A DNA stretch of 64,000 nt from Candidatus Heimdallarchaeota archaeon (GTDB lineage: Archaea; Asgardarchaeota; Heimdallarchaeia; Heimdallarchaeales; Kariarchaeaceae). The DNA lies in assembly GCA_026702845.1 (NCBI GenBank), contig JADCLS010000001.1, positions 62,001-126,000 on the forward strand. The letters are read 5' to 3'. The translations under genes were made by a program, and so were the position numbers. Positions 1-9,473 of the stretch are shown here, in pieces (the stretch's first letter is position 1; every line of letters begins with the position of its first letter). The notes under the pieces were generated by a model, which saw only the letters and a program-made list of their open reading frames with translations, was not told the origin of the DNA and ran no database searches.

Positions 1-2
1 TC

Positions 3-158
3 AGGATTGATAAGTTCAAAGCACTTGATAATGTACTTGAGGTAACAACAGGTAGTGATGTAATTAAATGTCAGATTTCTGTTACCAGCTATAACCAGCA
101 AGATGGGTGCTATGATGAGGTTAAAAAATTATTCCACTCCTCTGGGTTGATTGTATGA
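3..158 (+). CDS. C-terminal fragment of a gene upstream of RNase P Rpp30, possibly a COG1325 exosome-associated protein
   Basis: An open frame enters from the left edge and gives 51 residues ending GLIV before a TGA stop. The stop overlaps the next start in an ATGA junction, so the two genes are probably translationally coupled. The tail reads RIDKFKALDNVLEV and then a VIKCQISVTSY strand. This resembles the C-terminus of the small L5-fold RNA-binding protein (COG1325) that often precedes rnp3 in archaeal exosome/RNase P superoperons. The identification rests on position and weak similarity only. The rest of the gene lies outside the window. Confidence 0.55.
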   Translation, partial: RIDKFKALDNVLEVTTGSDVIKCQISVTSYNQQDGCYDEVKKLFHSSGLIV

Positions 159-784
159 CTATATTGCTTTCCACTAACAAATTTGATACTGCAATTCTAA
201 ATTTTTTAAAAATCAGCAAGCAGGCAGTGAAGCATCCAATTACTGAATGTCAAGATGGTCAATTTTCCCATCTAATCCTTTCTGAGAAAGAGCACAAAAT
301 TGGAACTATCAAGCAGATGTTGAATAAACAACGATCGAAGTATCATATTGTTTCCATGAATGCTGTATCTGCAAAATATCTTGCTTATGCAGCTGTTGAA
401 GACAGAATAGATGCAATTTGGTTGGATCATCGAGTTAATCTAAGGCTATTCAATCTGCGATATGCAAGGAGACTGGAAGAGAGTAAGAAACTAATTTTCT
501 TGGATCTATCGATTTTCTTTGATTCTTACAAGGCCTCGAAAATTCGTAATCTAGTAAGAATTATCAATGTCATAGATAAAACTTCTCTGGCCTTTATTCT
601 AACCAAGCAAGTATCATCATCTGATGATCTCAGATCTTACCGTGGATTACAATCACTAGCGACTATACTCGGATTATCTCGGAAACAAACTAATCCACAA
701 TCTCTTTTAAACAGAATCAATGAGAATACTGCTAGGCTAAATGGAACAATTCCAGCCCGGGGAGTTAGACTGGAGGAAAATTAA
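155..784 (+). CDS. rnp3: Ribonuclease P protein component 3 (Rpp30 family)
   Basis: A 209-residue protein that matches the archaeal RNase P subunit Rpp30/RNP3, a TIM-barrel PHP-like fold that assists the catalytic RNA in 5' tRNA maturation. The C-terminal half shows the family signature: a VIDKTSLAFILTK strand-helix, then a DDLRSYRGLQSLATILGLS segment (around residues 140-180). Its natural partner Pop5 is encoded immediately downstream, and RNP2 and RNP3 form a heterotetramer. The ATG overlaps the stop of the preceding gene by 4 bases. The next gene starts just after the TAA, so the three genes form one operon. Confidence 0.85.
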   Translation: MTILLSTNKFDTAILNFLKISKQAVKHPITECQDGQFSHLILSEKEHKIGTIKQMLNKQRSKYHIVSMNAVSAKYLAYAAVEDRIDAIWLDHRVNLRLFNLRYARRLEESKKLIFLDLSIFFDSYKASKIRNLVRIINVIDKTSLAFILTKQVSSSDDLRSYRGLQSLATILGLSRKQTNPQSLLNRINENTARLNGTIPARGVRLEEN

Positions 785-785
785 T

Positions 786-1085
786 ATGGTGGTTAAAGAC
801 GAGAGGAAACGATACTTTTTGTTAGAGTTTTTAAAAACTAATCCATCAGTTAGAGAAATTAACGATCAACTTAGAAAAATTGTCCTAAAATTGGGTGGTG
901 AGTTGTTTGTTGCTCGATCAGGGTTGCATGTCTTCGAATTCAAAGGACGAGTGATTGTAAAAACTAATCACATATCCAGAGATATAGTTGAGGCATCAAT
1001 TACTCTACTCTCATTCTCAAATAATCTATGTACCATCGAAACTGTAAGTGGAACCATTAAATCACTATTATCAAAAATCAACTAA
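786..1085 (+). CDS. rnp2: Ribonuclease P protein component 2 (Pop5 family)
   Basis: A protein of about 99 residues, counting from the ATG at 786 directly after the rnp3 stop. A longer frame opening at 741 would overlap rnp3 and add a tail not expected in the family. The pattern KRYFLLEFL, then an acidic helix, GGELFVARSGLHVFEF, a basic VIVKTNHISRD strand and a terminal VSGTIKSL segment fits Pop5/RNP2. This RNA-recognition-like fold binds Rpp30 and stabilises the catalytic domain of RNase P RNA. Its stop overlaps the stop of the convergent histidine kinase gene by 8 bases. Confidence 0.8.
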   Translation: MVVKDERKRYFLLEFLKTNPSVREINDQLRKIVLKLGGELFVARSGLHVFEFKGRVIVKTNHISRDIVEASITLLSFSNNLCTIETVSGTIKSLLSKIN

Positions 1086-2469
1086 GTAACTTGTTAACCA
1101 GTTCAAGAAAACTTTTGCTACTGTAAGGTTTTGGTAATAAGTGGATATTTGTTTTATTGGCACATGTATTGACATCCTCCATGGAGAACCCACTTGAAAT
1201 GATTATCGACTGGAAAGGATTTATTTTAAGTAACTGTTTACAAGTTTCTTCACCGTTCAGTACGGGCATACTCATATCCAATATTATCAGATCTACAGCC
1301 TGATCCATCTTGTTGTACATATCGAGACATTCCTGACCATTGCTTGCTTCTAGTACCTCATATCCAATCCTCGAAAGCATCAGACGTTGGACATTGCGAA
1401 TTGCTTCTTGGTCATCGACAACCATTATAGTTTTTTTCTGTGTCTGAACAATTACCTTCTCTGAGGATTGGATATTTGGAATTGTGTGTTTGGTAGTCAT
1501 CGGAATATATACATTAAAACAAGTTCCCTCAGAAGGATTACTTCTGAGTTCAATAAATCCCTCATGATAGAAGACATATCCCTGTAAAATTGACAGACCC
1601 ATACCAAGATGATTGGTTTTACTTGTATAAAATGGGTCAAAAATCCTCTCAAAACTTTGCTCATCAATGCCTGATCCGTTATCACAAACTCTGATCTGTA
1701 CGTAATTTCTCGATTTAATTGGTGAATTTGTAAATATCCTACCCTCATAACTATCTGTTGAGCGTAGGTATTTTCTATCTATCTCTACATGAATAGTTCC
1801 CTCATTACTAACTGATTCTATGGCATTATCAACAAGGATTTTAAATATCAATTTGAAGTAATCAAGATCTGTACTGAATATAATATTATCATTTACACTG
1901 TAGGTAAAATCAATATTTGAAGGTAATTCAATTTTATAATCTTCTATCATCGCTGTGATGACTGTATTTACATTTACATTTACAATATTCATATCAATTC
2001 GTTCTGCATAAATTTTGAAATTCTGAATAATCTCCTGTATTTTGCTCAATGTGGTATTTACTTTATCTGAATGTTCAAAATTGAACTCCACCTCAATTTG
2101 ATTAATTAATATCGTCAAGAGATTATTAAAATGATGAGCAATACCAGCTGAGAAATTTTTCAATCGATTTGTATATTTTTTGTCCTCAAATATTCTGTCC
2201 TTTGTTCTCCAGATATGAAGAATCGTGAAATTCAATTCCTTATTATAAATCTGTTCAATATCTACTAAAAATGTCTCTTTCTTTGAATTAACTATGGGGA
2301 TTGCTTCCTTTCTGACTTTTCTAGCTGATTGTAATCTATCCAGATTTATTATGTTTTCAATAGGTAATTGTAGTAAATTGGAATCGGTATCTTGTACAAT
2401 TTTGCAAAAATCATCATCTACATGAAATATGATAGAATCTCTGATGATACAAGTACCAAATGTAATCAT
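1078..2469 (-). CDS. Hybrid histidine kinase with C-terminal receiver domain
   Basis: A 463-residue cytoplasmic hybrid kinase. Residues 1-90 look like a small PAS-like sensor, and no membrane segment is visible. A dimerisation/phosphoacceptor helix follows with GIAHHFNNLLTIL, where the His next to FNNLL is the phosphate acceptor. The HATPase_c domain shows an N-box (DNAIESVSNEG), a G1 box (VCDNGSGID), an F-box (FDPFYTSK) and a G2 box (GMGLSI). The last 120 residues are a CheY-like receiver with an acidic pair (VVDDQEA), the phosphoacceptor Asp in LIILDMSMP and the conserved Lys in LLPKPYS. A kinase-receiver order like this usually feeds a phosphorelay, and no partner is encoded nearby. The gene converges on the rnp operon. 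Confidence 0.9.
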   Translation of the reverse strand: MITFGTCIIRDSIIFHVDDDFCKIVQDTDSNLLQLPIENIINLDRLQSARKVRKEAIPIVNSKKETFLVDIEQIYNKELNFTILHIWRTKDRIFEDKKYTNRLKNFSAGIAHHFNNLLTILINQIEVEFNFEHSDKVNTTLSKIQEIIQNFKIYAERIDMNIVNVNVNTVITAMIEDYKIELPSNIDFTYSVNDNIIFSTDLDYFKLIFKILVDNAIESVSNEGTIHVEIDRKYLRSTDSYEGRIFTNSPIKSRNYVQIRVCDNGSGIDEQSFERIFDPFYTSKTNHLGMGLSILQGYVFYHEGFIELRSNPSEGTCFNVYIPMTTKHTIPNIQSSEKVIVQTQKKTIMVVDDQEAIRNVQRLMLSRIGYEVLEASNGQECLDMYNKMDQAVDLIILDMSMPVLNGEETCKQLLKINPFQSIIISSGFSMEDVNTCANKTNIHLLPKPYSSKSFLELVNKLLS

Positions 2470-2645
2470 TGCAAACGAGTTATTGTCATCATTTCATCTA
2501 TTATAATTCATTTGAAGTTAGAACAGAGAATTGCCTTATTCAAGTTAAATTGCTCTCTTCAATTCGGACAATAATAAGACAACAAATTAACCAAATTTCG
2601 TTTTTATCAAATAACCTTTAAAATTGACAAAGTAAATACCTCCTC

Positions 2646-3374
2646 ATGGCAAGTCTTGCTGATTTATCTGCTATTGATCTAGTGGCTGGATTTTCATCTA
2701 TGTTGATGTTAATTGTTGGAGTATCTATGGCAATCAAAACCATATTAATCTGGAGGGAGAAACGAGATAATTTAATTCTTCTTACATCCCTTTTGTTCTT
2801 CTCATTACCATCCCCATGGTTGGGAACTACAGTTAGGTTGTTAGGGTATATGTTTGACCTTAATATCAACTACGATATCGTTGTTTACTTATTTGCCTGG
2901 AGTGTTCCTACATTAGTTATCTCTTGGTGTTACATAACAGCTGCACTGTTACCACAACCCTGGGCTAAAAAAGTAGTACTGGGAATTTCACTAGTTCCAG
3001 GAATAATCTTTTTCATAACAGTTTACCTGCTGGGTCACTGGAGTTATGGATTAATTGATAATTCCATCTACTTTGGTTGGTTATATGGTACTATCCCTAA
3101 TATTATGATCTACATCTATGGGGCATTGGGTATTTTATTTGTGCTGCCAGTGTATGTATACTTCTCTATTAAGAGCACTAAACCTCTATTCAAATTCAAA
3201 ACCAGAATGATCGCCATTGCAGTCACACTATTCACCATAGCAGGAGTATGGGACTCTGGAGTTACACAAGTCATTGGTTTGATTGTATTACTGCGAGTGT
3301 TCCTATTACTCTCACTTGTTTCACTATATCTGGGATATATCACCCCAGATTGGATAAAATCTAGATATGATTAA
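2646..3374 (+). CDS. Seven-helix integral membrane protein of unknown function
   Basis: A 242-residue, very hydrophobic protein with about seven predicted membrane helices. The first follows a short polar N-terminus (LVAGFSSMLMLIVGVSMAI) and the last is near residues 210-230. The architecture resembles the 7TM sensor regions found in front of archaeal signalling proteins, but there is no attached cytoplasmic output domain and I recognise no family signature. It lies between a minus-strand hybrid kinase and a minus-strand HAD phosphatase. It could be a stand-alone receptor for the kinase next door, which is inference from proximity only. Confidence 0.7.
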   Translation: MASLADLSAIDLVAGFSSMLMLIVGVSMAIKTILIWREKRDNLILLTSLLFFSLPSPWLGTTVRLLGYMFDLNINYDIVVYLFAWSVPTLVISWCYITAALLPQPWAKKVVLGISLVPGIIFFITVYLLGHWSYGLIDNSIYFGWLYGTIPNIMIYIYGALGILFVLPVYVYFSIKSTKPLFKFKTRMIAIAVTLFTIAGVWDSGVTQVIGLIVLLRVFLLLSLVSLYLGYITPDWIKSRYD

Positions 3375-3405
3375 GACAAGAAATTAATGAATAATTTTCA
3401 TATCC

Positions 3406-4062
3406 TTACTTATTCAATGTTTTCTCAATATGATTGACGACATCAAGGAAATTGTCTGTCTGTATGCAATAATTGACATATTGTTTTAATTCTTCACGTT
3501 TCGGATTGATAGCAATCGAATATCCCACGAGATCAAACATCTGAATATCGTTAACGTGATCCCCAACTGCAAATGTGCATGCTAAATCAACCCCTACTCT
3601 ATCAATTGCCTTCTGCACTGATGGTACCATAGAATTTCCAACAGGAGTATAACCTTCTCCGGTAATAATCCCATCTTTCTCACAGATTTTATTGGAGAAA
3701 GCCTCATCCGCACCAATCAATCTCTTGACCTCATCAACCATGATATTTATGCCTCCAGATACAAGAATAACATAGAAACCCATTGATTTCAATTTTGCTA
3801 CTCCTTCAATGGCTCCCTGGATCAATGATGGTGGGATTAGAGCTTCATGGAGTTCTTGATATGGTTTACCCTTCCACAATTCCACATCCAGTTTAGCCCA
3901 AGTGTCATAATCTATTAGCCCTTTTTCCCATAATGCAGTGTTCTCATCCATCTTGGCAACGATTCCTGGATCTGTTCGCTCAAAATGATGATGGACAATC
4001 TCCCATGTAGACAAACCGGTTGTTAATGTTCCATCAACATCTATGAAAATCAATCGTTGCAT
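3406..4062 (-). CDS. HAD-superfamily phosphatase, phosphoserine phosphatase-like
   Basis: A 218-residue single-domain hydrolase of the HAD-IB/SerB type. Motif I is FIDVDGTLT at the N-terminus, where the first Asp is the nucleophile and the second the general acid. An alpha-helical C1-type cap follows (residues 20-90). Motif II is VILVSGG. Motifs III/IV are a Lys in VPSVQKAID and the GDHVNDIQMF metal-binding pair. The family dephosphorylates small phosphoesters such as phosphoserine. Substrate cannot be assigned, because no serine-pathway genes lie nearby. The gene stands alone between oppositely oriented and unrelated neighbours. Confidence 0.85.
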   Translation of the reverse strand: MQRLIFIDVDGTLTTGLSTWEIVHHHFERTDPGIVAKMDENTALWEKGLIDYDTWAKLDVELWKGKPYQELHEALIPPSLIQGAIEGVAKLKSMGFYVILVSGGINIMVDEVKRLIGADEAFSNKICEKDGIITGEGYTPVGNSMVPSVQKAIDRVGVDLACTFAVGDHVNDIQMFDLVGYSIAINPKREELKQYVNYCIQTDNFLDVVNHIEKTLNK

Positions 4063-4114
4063 AGCTTGAGAATTATTTCATTAATAATAAATGACTTGAT
4101 AGAGACACTTCAAA

Positions 4115-4837
4115 TTATGCCACCAGAAACTTCTGAGCAATCAAGGCTGTTGCTGTGCCTGCGATCACCAATAGAATAATACGATTCCCAGTCAATTTTT
4201 TGCTTATCTTCTCAAGCATATTCTGGGCCTTATCCATTTTCTCATCCAGAACGTTAACCTTACTATCTATACCATCAAGGACAACTCCATGCTCATCAAG
4301 CTGGCCTGCCATATTATCCAGAGCAGATTTTATTAATGAGATCTGTGCATTAATGTCTCCTAGCGATGCAGACATATTTTCTGAAATCATCTCCATACGT
4401 TTCTCAAGCTCCATGATTGCATCATCATTTCTGGAATGTGCAGGGATTGCTGTATTGATGTATGCCTCACTTATACTCTCCATGGTCGCTGAACTTGATG
4501 TCAATACCATCTCAAGTTTATTAAAATTATCTTCTAATTCAGCAAGGGTTGATTTATTTGATTTTATTCTCTCCATACGATGCATCTCTGACTTGGTTTG
4601 AGAGGATTGTAAGAAACTTGGCAATTTAGTCTGCATCTTTTGCCAAGCAGTGCGTTCCTCCTCCAATTGTTCCTCATAACCCTCCTCAAATTCCTCGAAA
4701 ACATTTTTCATAGAGCTGACAATATCCTTTAATTCAGTCAGGGTTTCCATAACCAATTCATCAGGCCTCTCACCTTTGAATTTTTCAGATATTTTTTTGA
4801 TTAATCCTTTCTTCTTGGTTTGTTCCTGTTCACTCAC
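4115..4837 (-). CDS. Coiled-coil protein with C-terminal membrane anchor
   Basis: About 240 residues from a GTG start at 4837. The frame opens further upstream at 4933, but that part is low-complexity, AT-rich and unlike coding sequence. The protein is rich in Glu, Lys and Met and is predicted to be nearly all helical, with long heptad-like stretches across residues 30-200. It ends with one hydrophobic segment (IILLVIAGTATALIAQ) and only a few residues after it, which is the arrangement of a tail-anchored protein facing the cytoplasm. Such proteins often act as membrane tethers or scaffolds. No enzyme motif is present and I do not recognise a family. Confidence 0.65.
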   Translation of the reverse strand: MSEQEQTKKKGLIKKISEKFKGERPDELVMETLTELKDIVSSMKNVFEEFEEGYEEQLEEERTAWQKMQTKLPSFLQSSQTKSEMHRMERIKSNKSTLAELEDNFNKLEMVLTSSSATMESISEAYINTAIPAHSRNDDAIMELEKRMEMISENMSASLGDINAQISLIKSALDNMAGQLDEHGVVLDGIDSKVNVLDEKMDKAQNMLEKISKKLTGNRIILLVIAGTATALIAQKFLVA

Positions 4838-5058
4838 ATTATAGTAATTTGAAAACAAGAATAAAAATTCAATTGAATTAGAAATTTGGATACACAATAT
4901 TTTTATTGAATTTTTAGCATTAATCGGTTCCAATTATCTAGTTGATTTTTTTCTTGTTGATATATTCAAATTAATTGAAGAATCTATACTAGATTTCAAC
5001 TCATGATTTTTATGCGATTAATCAGTAACATAATGTAAGGCTAAAAGGACGGGTTAAC

Positions 5059-6099
5059 TTGAGCAAGCTGGAAGTTGAGGATACAAAGGAGTACAAAGAG
5101 GCTATTCAAACCAAGAAGTATTTGAAAATCTTGAATAATTATTACTCCTCAGAAAAAAATTTTGATGAACTGGAGCTTGAGAATGTTCCCATTCGAGAGT
5201 TATTTCGGTTTATGAGTGATTTTGGTTTCCCTAAAAAGGGATTTGTTTCCTCTGGTGATAGAGAAAATTATATCACCAAAATTAAAGAAGAAATAGCGGG
5301 AATAGAGGAAACGCTAAAAAAATTACGATTGCAGGAGATACAGGAGCGAAAACTAAATTCTCTTCTAGTTCTGCCGTCTTGGAGTTCTATCATAGGGTAC
5401 AAAACCAAGGGATTCTATCTCAACAGACCAGTAATGGAACTGAAAAGAGATACAATCGTTATGCTCTCGCATGATATTATTACCGTCAAGGATAAGTATG
5501 ATACTGAACTCGCTTTGCTGACAGGCCCGGGAATCTTCTTTACTGAATTCTCCATATCGCCAGGCAGCTATGTAACTAATGCTAGAGAGGTAAATGTGCT
5601 ACTACTGCCCATGCTTGAGTTGAGGAAGTTACTAAGTGCTTCTCCGATCTTTGAAAGCGATATGGATGCTACCGTGAATGAATTGATCTCAATTCTACCA
5701 TTTAATCTGATAGAGGAAGCCTATACTAAACAAGCTCTTCTCCGGGGAGTCATTACAAGGAATATTTTCCATCCCAATAAATCATCAATAGATGAATTCC
5801 TAAAAGTTATGAAAGATCCAAAAAGTGTCAACCCCAACGAAGGTTTCAAGATCCTGTCTGCGCATCCTGAATACTTTAATCGCATGATGCTCACGCAAAA
5901 ACCACAAAAAGCAGAAGGAGATGAATCAATAAACATGACATCTGCTGGTATTGCATCTATACTAACCAATGGACAGTCATTACTTGATGAGTTGATTGAG
6001 GATAAAGCACAACAGGCCGAACTACTACTAACTTTTAAGGATATAAAAAATCAATTCAATGATATTGGACGAAGATTACTAGAGGAATGGATAGGCTAG
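5059..6099 (+). CDS. Uncharacterised protein, weakly cyclic-nucleotide-binding-like
   Basis: A 346-residue soluble protein starting at TTG. Residues 1-105 are helical and charged, including a short coiled coil (IAGIEETLKKLRLQEIQERK). The middle section (about 110-200) alternates beta strands with Gly/Pro turns, for example DTIVMLSHDIITVKD, LLTGPGIFF and NVLLLPMLELRKLL, and loosely resembles the jelly-roll of cNMP-binding regulators. The C-terminal third is helical. The phosphate-binding cassette of true cAMP receptors is not evident, so the similarity may be only topological. It is divergent from the tail-anchored coiled-coil gene and may share its promoter region. Confidence 0.55.
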   Translation: MSKLEVEDTKEYKEAIQTKKYLKILNNYYSSEKNFDELELENVPIRELFRFMSDFGFPKKGFVSSGDRENYITKIKEEIAGIEETLKKLRLQEIQERKLNSLLVLPSWSSIIGYKTKGFYLNRPVMELKRDTIVMLSHDIITVKDKYDTELALLTGPGIFFTEFSISPGSYVTNAREVNVLLLPMLELRKLLSASPIFESDMDATVNELISILPFNLIEEAYTKQALLRGVITRNIFHPNKSSIDEFLKVMKDPKSVNPNEGFKILSAHPEYFNRMMLTQKPQKAEGDESINMTSAGIASILTNGQSLLDELIEDKAQQAELLLTFKDIKNQFNDIGRRLLEEWIG

Positions 6100-6221
6100 T
6101 TTTATATTTTGCACTAACTATTATAAAGCCTCAATAATTGATCGCTAAACTGAATTATTTTGAAATTAAAAATAAAATTTAGGGAAAACAATTAAAAATA
6201 ATTTTCTCATAATTTAGAAAT

Positions 6222-6425
6222 ATGTCAGAGAAAATTGACGAAAGCGAGTTGGCTAGCGCTAAAGAAGGATTAGCTCATGCTGAGAAAATTGAACACGAGA
6301 AATTGAAACCAGTTGCAGTTTGTGATCAGGGTCATGAGACTGCAATCCCAGATGATGAAGGTGATGAACTCCCTGCATGTGGAAGCTGTGGTGGTGCCAC
6401 AAAACTCAAAATTACTGGTGCATAA
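6222..6425 (+). CDS. Small zinc-ribbon-like protein
   Basis: A 67-residue acidic protein with a helical N-terminal half and a C-terminal metal-binding pattern: Cys34, His38, Cys53 and Cys56 (VCDQGHE ... PACGSCGG). The paired ligands separated by 14 residues fit a one-finger zinc ribbon. Size and codon use are plausible for a real archaeal gene. An AT-rich promoter-like stretch precedes it and its own stop lies 74 bases before the next gene. Function unknown; proteins like this often act as small adaptors. Confidence 0.6.
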   Translation: MSEKIDESELASAKEGLAHAEKIEHEKLKPVAVCDQGHETAIPDDEGDELPACGSCGGATKLKITGA

Positions 6426-6499
6426 GCCCAGATAATATCTTACGATTACAATTTCATTACAAATAAAGCTTATATTATATGATATTAGATGCACAGTAG

Positions 6500-7726
6500 A
6501 TGAGCATAAAGATCGATGCAGATACGATAATTACAGGAAATGGAGAGATTATTCAAGATTCCTGTATAGTTATTGAAGACAAAACCATTAGTTATGTTGG
6601 TCCAAAAGAAGCAGCTCCCAAAGCTGCGAAGACATTAACCTCACCAGTGTTAATGCCAGGAATGTGGGATACTCATGCTCATTTTGCAGGTATGTACACA
6701 GCGAACTTAGAAAATACTGTATTTACTAAAGCCACACTTGCTATCCTGCGATCTACTTGGGATACAAGAGAAGCACTCAAGGCTGGATTTACAACAATTC
6801 GAGAGGTTGGTGGCCAGGGGATTGATCTTAATAAAGCGATAGCTGAAGGAGTTATTGTTGGACCAAGAATTTATGCTGCTGGAAAAATTCTGACAGCAAC
6901 AGGTGGTCATGCTGATATACATAATGCTCCACTAGATATGGTTCTTAATCTTGGTGATCAAGGATTGGGTATTATCTGTGATGGAGTGGATGAATGCTAT
7001 CGGGCAGTTAGAATGCAATTGCGAGAAGGTGCTGAGTTGATAAAATTCTGTGCTTCTGGAGGTGTTATGTCTAAAATCGATCATCCTATTCATCAACAAT
7101 TCTCTCAAGAGGAGCAGAAAGCGATTGTGGATGAAGCTAACAGAGCCGAGGTAGCCGTTGCAGCTCATTGTCACGGTGGTCCTGGAATCAGAGCCGCACT
7201 TGAGGCAGGAGTAACTACAATTGATCATGGTACCTATCTCACAGAGGAATTGGCTGATCTCATGATAGAAAAGGGAGCAATTCTTGTTCCTACCCGTTAT
7301 GTGATTGAGAAATTATTACATAATGCTGCAAATATGGGTGTACCGCAGTATGCCATAGATAAGCTCAATGCACTTGCTGATCAGCACTGGCAGGCCTTGA
7401 AAATGGCTATAAGAAAGGGTGTAAAGATTGCAATAGGTACAGATATGTTCACATCGGGTCCAGGTAATCTATTAACTTGGGGAGAGAATGCTATGGAGTT
7501 GAAATACATGGTGGATGCAGGTATGACCCCCATGCAAGCAATTGTTGCAGCAACAGGTGATGCTCCATTGACACTTGGCAAAAGAGCCCCTAAATCAGGC
7601 ATGATAAAAGAAGGATACGAAGCCGATGTATTATTGCTTCAGAAAAATCCACTTGAGAATATCGAGTATCTGCTTGAAAAAGAACACATGCGTGTGATAA
7701 AACAGGGTAAATTAATAGAATTTTAA
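6500..7726 (+). CDS. Metal-dependent amidohydrolase (COG1228, imidazolonepropionase/prolidase type)
   Basis: A 408-residue TIM-barrel amidohydrolase with a small N- and C-terminal beta sandwich. Metal ligands are visible in order: MPGMWDTHAHF (HxH after strand 1), the region around LIKFCASGG that supplies the bridging residue, AVAAHCHGG, TIDHGTYL and the terminal Asp in AIGTDMF. The C-terminal ADVLLLQKNPLENI segment is typical of the family. Members cleave cyclic amides or Xaa-Pro and other dipeptides, and the specific substrate cannot be read from the sequence. It is transcribed alone, convergent with pheT. Confidence 0.88.
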   Translation: MSIKIDADTIITGNGEIIQDSCIVIEDKTISYVGPKEAAPKAAKTLTSPVLMPGMWDTHAHFAGMYTANLENTVFTKATLAILRSTWDTREALKAGFTTIREVGGQGIDLNKAIAEGVIVGPRIYAAGKILTATGGHADIHNAPLDMVLNLGDQGLGIICDGVDECYRAVRMQLREGAELIKFCASGGVMSKIDHPIHQQFSQEEQKAIVDEANRAEVAVAAHCHGGPGIRAALEAGVTTIDHGTYLTEELADLMIEKGAILVPTRYVIEKLLHNAANMGVPQYAIDKLNALADQHWQALKMAIRKGVKIAIGTDMFTSGPGNLLTWGENAMELKYMVDAGMTPMQAIVAATGDAPLTLGKRAPKSGMIKEGYEADVLLLQKNPLENIEYLLEKEHMRVIKQGKLIEF

Positions 7727-7743
7727 TTTAAATAGATAATTAC

Positions 7744-9471
7744 TTAATTTTTATCAGTATAGATATCTTTGATATTTAAACCCGGAATTTTAGATAAATC
7801 TAACTCCATTGCAGAAATAGGAACTTCTACCCCCAGATTGTTGATAATCTGTGGGTGGACCTCTCCTAGATGCCCTGCTATTTCTCCATTGAACATAATA
7901 TTGGCAGACCTACCTGATAAGTAGTAGTTATGCTCAACACTTTCTAGTGTGTACTCGATTCCTCGTAATCTCGTGAGAGTATCAAGAATTGAGAGTATTG
8001 TCTCAAATGTCTCATCATACCCAGCAAGAACAACCGATGCTTTAGTTTTGGTAATTACTGCATTATTCTGCTTTACCACCACCTCTCCAGTCTCAAAAAT
8101 ACGCTGTGGATACTCATTATGAGTATTTCTTGAGATGAATCGAAGTGCACCTGGTAATAGATCTGGTCTAATGAAGTTGAAGCTAGAGCTAACTGGATTT
8201 GATAATTCTATCACTTGATCCTCAATCCACTCCTCATCACGCATCACCTGATCACTAATGGTCAATCTATCAGTAAGTGTATAATTGAGGATCTCAATCA
8301 ATCCCATCCCGGTGAACAATTGCCTCATGAGATTTTCATCCTCAGTTGAGGCAGCAATTGCACCTGCTGTTACAACTTTAGCTTTGCTTATAGTGAAATT
8401 ATTGTATCCATAGGCCATGGCAATATCTTCAGATACATCCACCCAATGTAGAACATCTCGTCTCCATGGTGGGAGCTCTACTAGGATTTTCTTGCCTTTC
8501 ATCTTAGCATTATTACGACGAATTTTCAATAACTCGATCATCTTTTTGGCAGATAGGTTCGTACCTAGATAGCGGTTGATATCCTTTGGATCAACAACAA
8601 TCTCGAGGGGATTACTATGAGGTGTGGTATCCTCTTGTATTTCATAGTTTTCTGGATACTTGATTTCAACAGAGCTAACCTCTCCACCTCGATCACGTAA
8701 TGCTTGTACAACAACAGCTAATGCCTGTATCGTGGCACCATAGTTGGTCCCAGTTACCTCAACAAGGACATCCTGTGTATCCTCTGTTACCCTTCCCACA
8801 TCATTGGAGTTGATGATAGGTGGCATGGAGAGGATCCTGTCATTGACATCAATGAGCATAGGTACTTGCTTGTAGGGTTCTAGAATTGCTGCATACTCCT
8901 GACCTTTGGGATGTTTCTCGAATATCTCATCAACAGTCAGCTTTGTCTCAAAACCAAGTGGTTGAAAGGTGAAATCTCTATCAACTAATGTATACTTAAT
9001 TGGTGAACTCAGCATATTGATGTTATAGATTCCAATAGATGTACGCTTACGTTTTCTACCAAAACTGAAATCAACCTTATCCTGTAGCTGGATGATCTGT
9101 TTGATAAGAAAATCATCGAGTTCAAGACCCCTAACCACAGCAGCACCGATATATGGTCTGATTTCATGCACTCCTGCATCAACTTCTATGCTATAGCCAG
9201 AAGGAGGTGCATCAAGTGGTGGTAATCCTGGATGATCTCTCATCCCTCTAACCATTCTTGCGATACCCTCTGCACACCATAGATCTGGTCTATTACTGGT
9301 TTTCACATCGATTGAGATTTTGGTATGCCCATTTTCATCAGGACCATCTGGCTCCGAATCGACCTCAGAAATGGTATATGCAATAAGTTCATCAAGTTCT
9401 GTTGGTGAAAGGGTTTCTTCAATTCCCATCAATCTTCCTATATCTTCTATTGAAACATCTATCGTTACCAT
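7744..9471 (-). CDS. pheT: Phenylalanine--tRNA ligase beta subunit
   Basis: 575 residues from the ATG at 9471, which follows the pheS stop by 2 bases and has a GGAGG ribosome-binding site inside the pheS end. An in-frame start at 9522 would overlap pheS and is unlikely. It is the short archaeal/eukaryotic-type beta subunit: an N-terminal editing (B3/B4) region, a B5 domain (VDPKDINRYLGTNLSAKKMI), then a catalytic-like core (LSNPVSSSFNFIRPDLLPG). It lacks the bacterial anticodon-binding extension. With PheS it forms the (alpha-beta)2 enzyme that charges tRNA-Phe. Confidence 0.95.
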   Translation of the reverse strand: MVTIDVSIEDIGRLMGIEETLSPTELDELIAYTISEVDSEPDGPDENGHTKISIDVKTSNRPDLWCAEGIARMVRGMRDHPGLPPLDAPPSGYSIEVDAGVHEIRPYIGAAVVRGLELDDFLIKQIIQLQDKVDFSFGRKRKRTSIGIYNINMLSSPIKYTLVDRDFTFQPLGFETKLTVDEIFEKHPKGQEYAAILEPYKQVPMLIDVNDRILSMPPIINSNDVGRVTEDTQDVLVEVTGTNYGATIQALAVVVQALRDRGGEVSSVEIKYPENYEIQEDTTPHSNPLEIVVDPKDINRYLGTNLSAKKMIELLKIRRNNAKMKGKKILVELPPWRRDVLHWVDVSEDIAMAYGYNNFTISKAKVVTAGAIAASTEDENLMRQLFTGMGLIEILNYTLTDRLTISDQVMRDEEWIEDQVIELSNPVSSSFNFIRPDLLPGALRFISRNTHNEYPQRIFETGEVVVKQNNAVITKTKASVVLAGYDETFETILSILDTLTRLRGIEYTLESVEHNYYLSGRSANIMFNGEIAGHLGEVHPQIINNLGVEVPISAMELDLSKIPGLNIKDIYTDKN

Positions 9472-9473
9472 AT

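Noticed and set aside
1497..1748. Minus-strand frame inside the histidine kinase gene
   Set aside because: It is a shadow of the kinase coding sequence in another frame, with no start signal or domain of its own.
6707..7228. Minus-strand frames opposite the amidohydrolase
   Set aside because: They read against a strongly conserved enzyme and contain no family motif.
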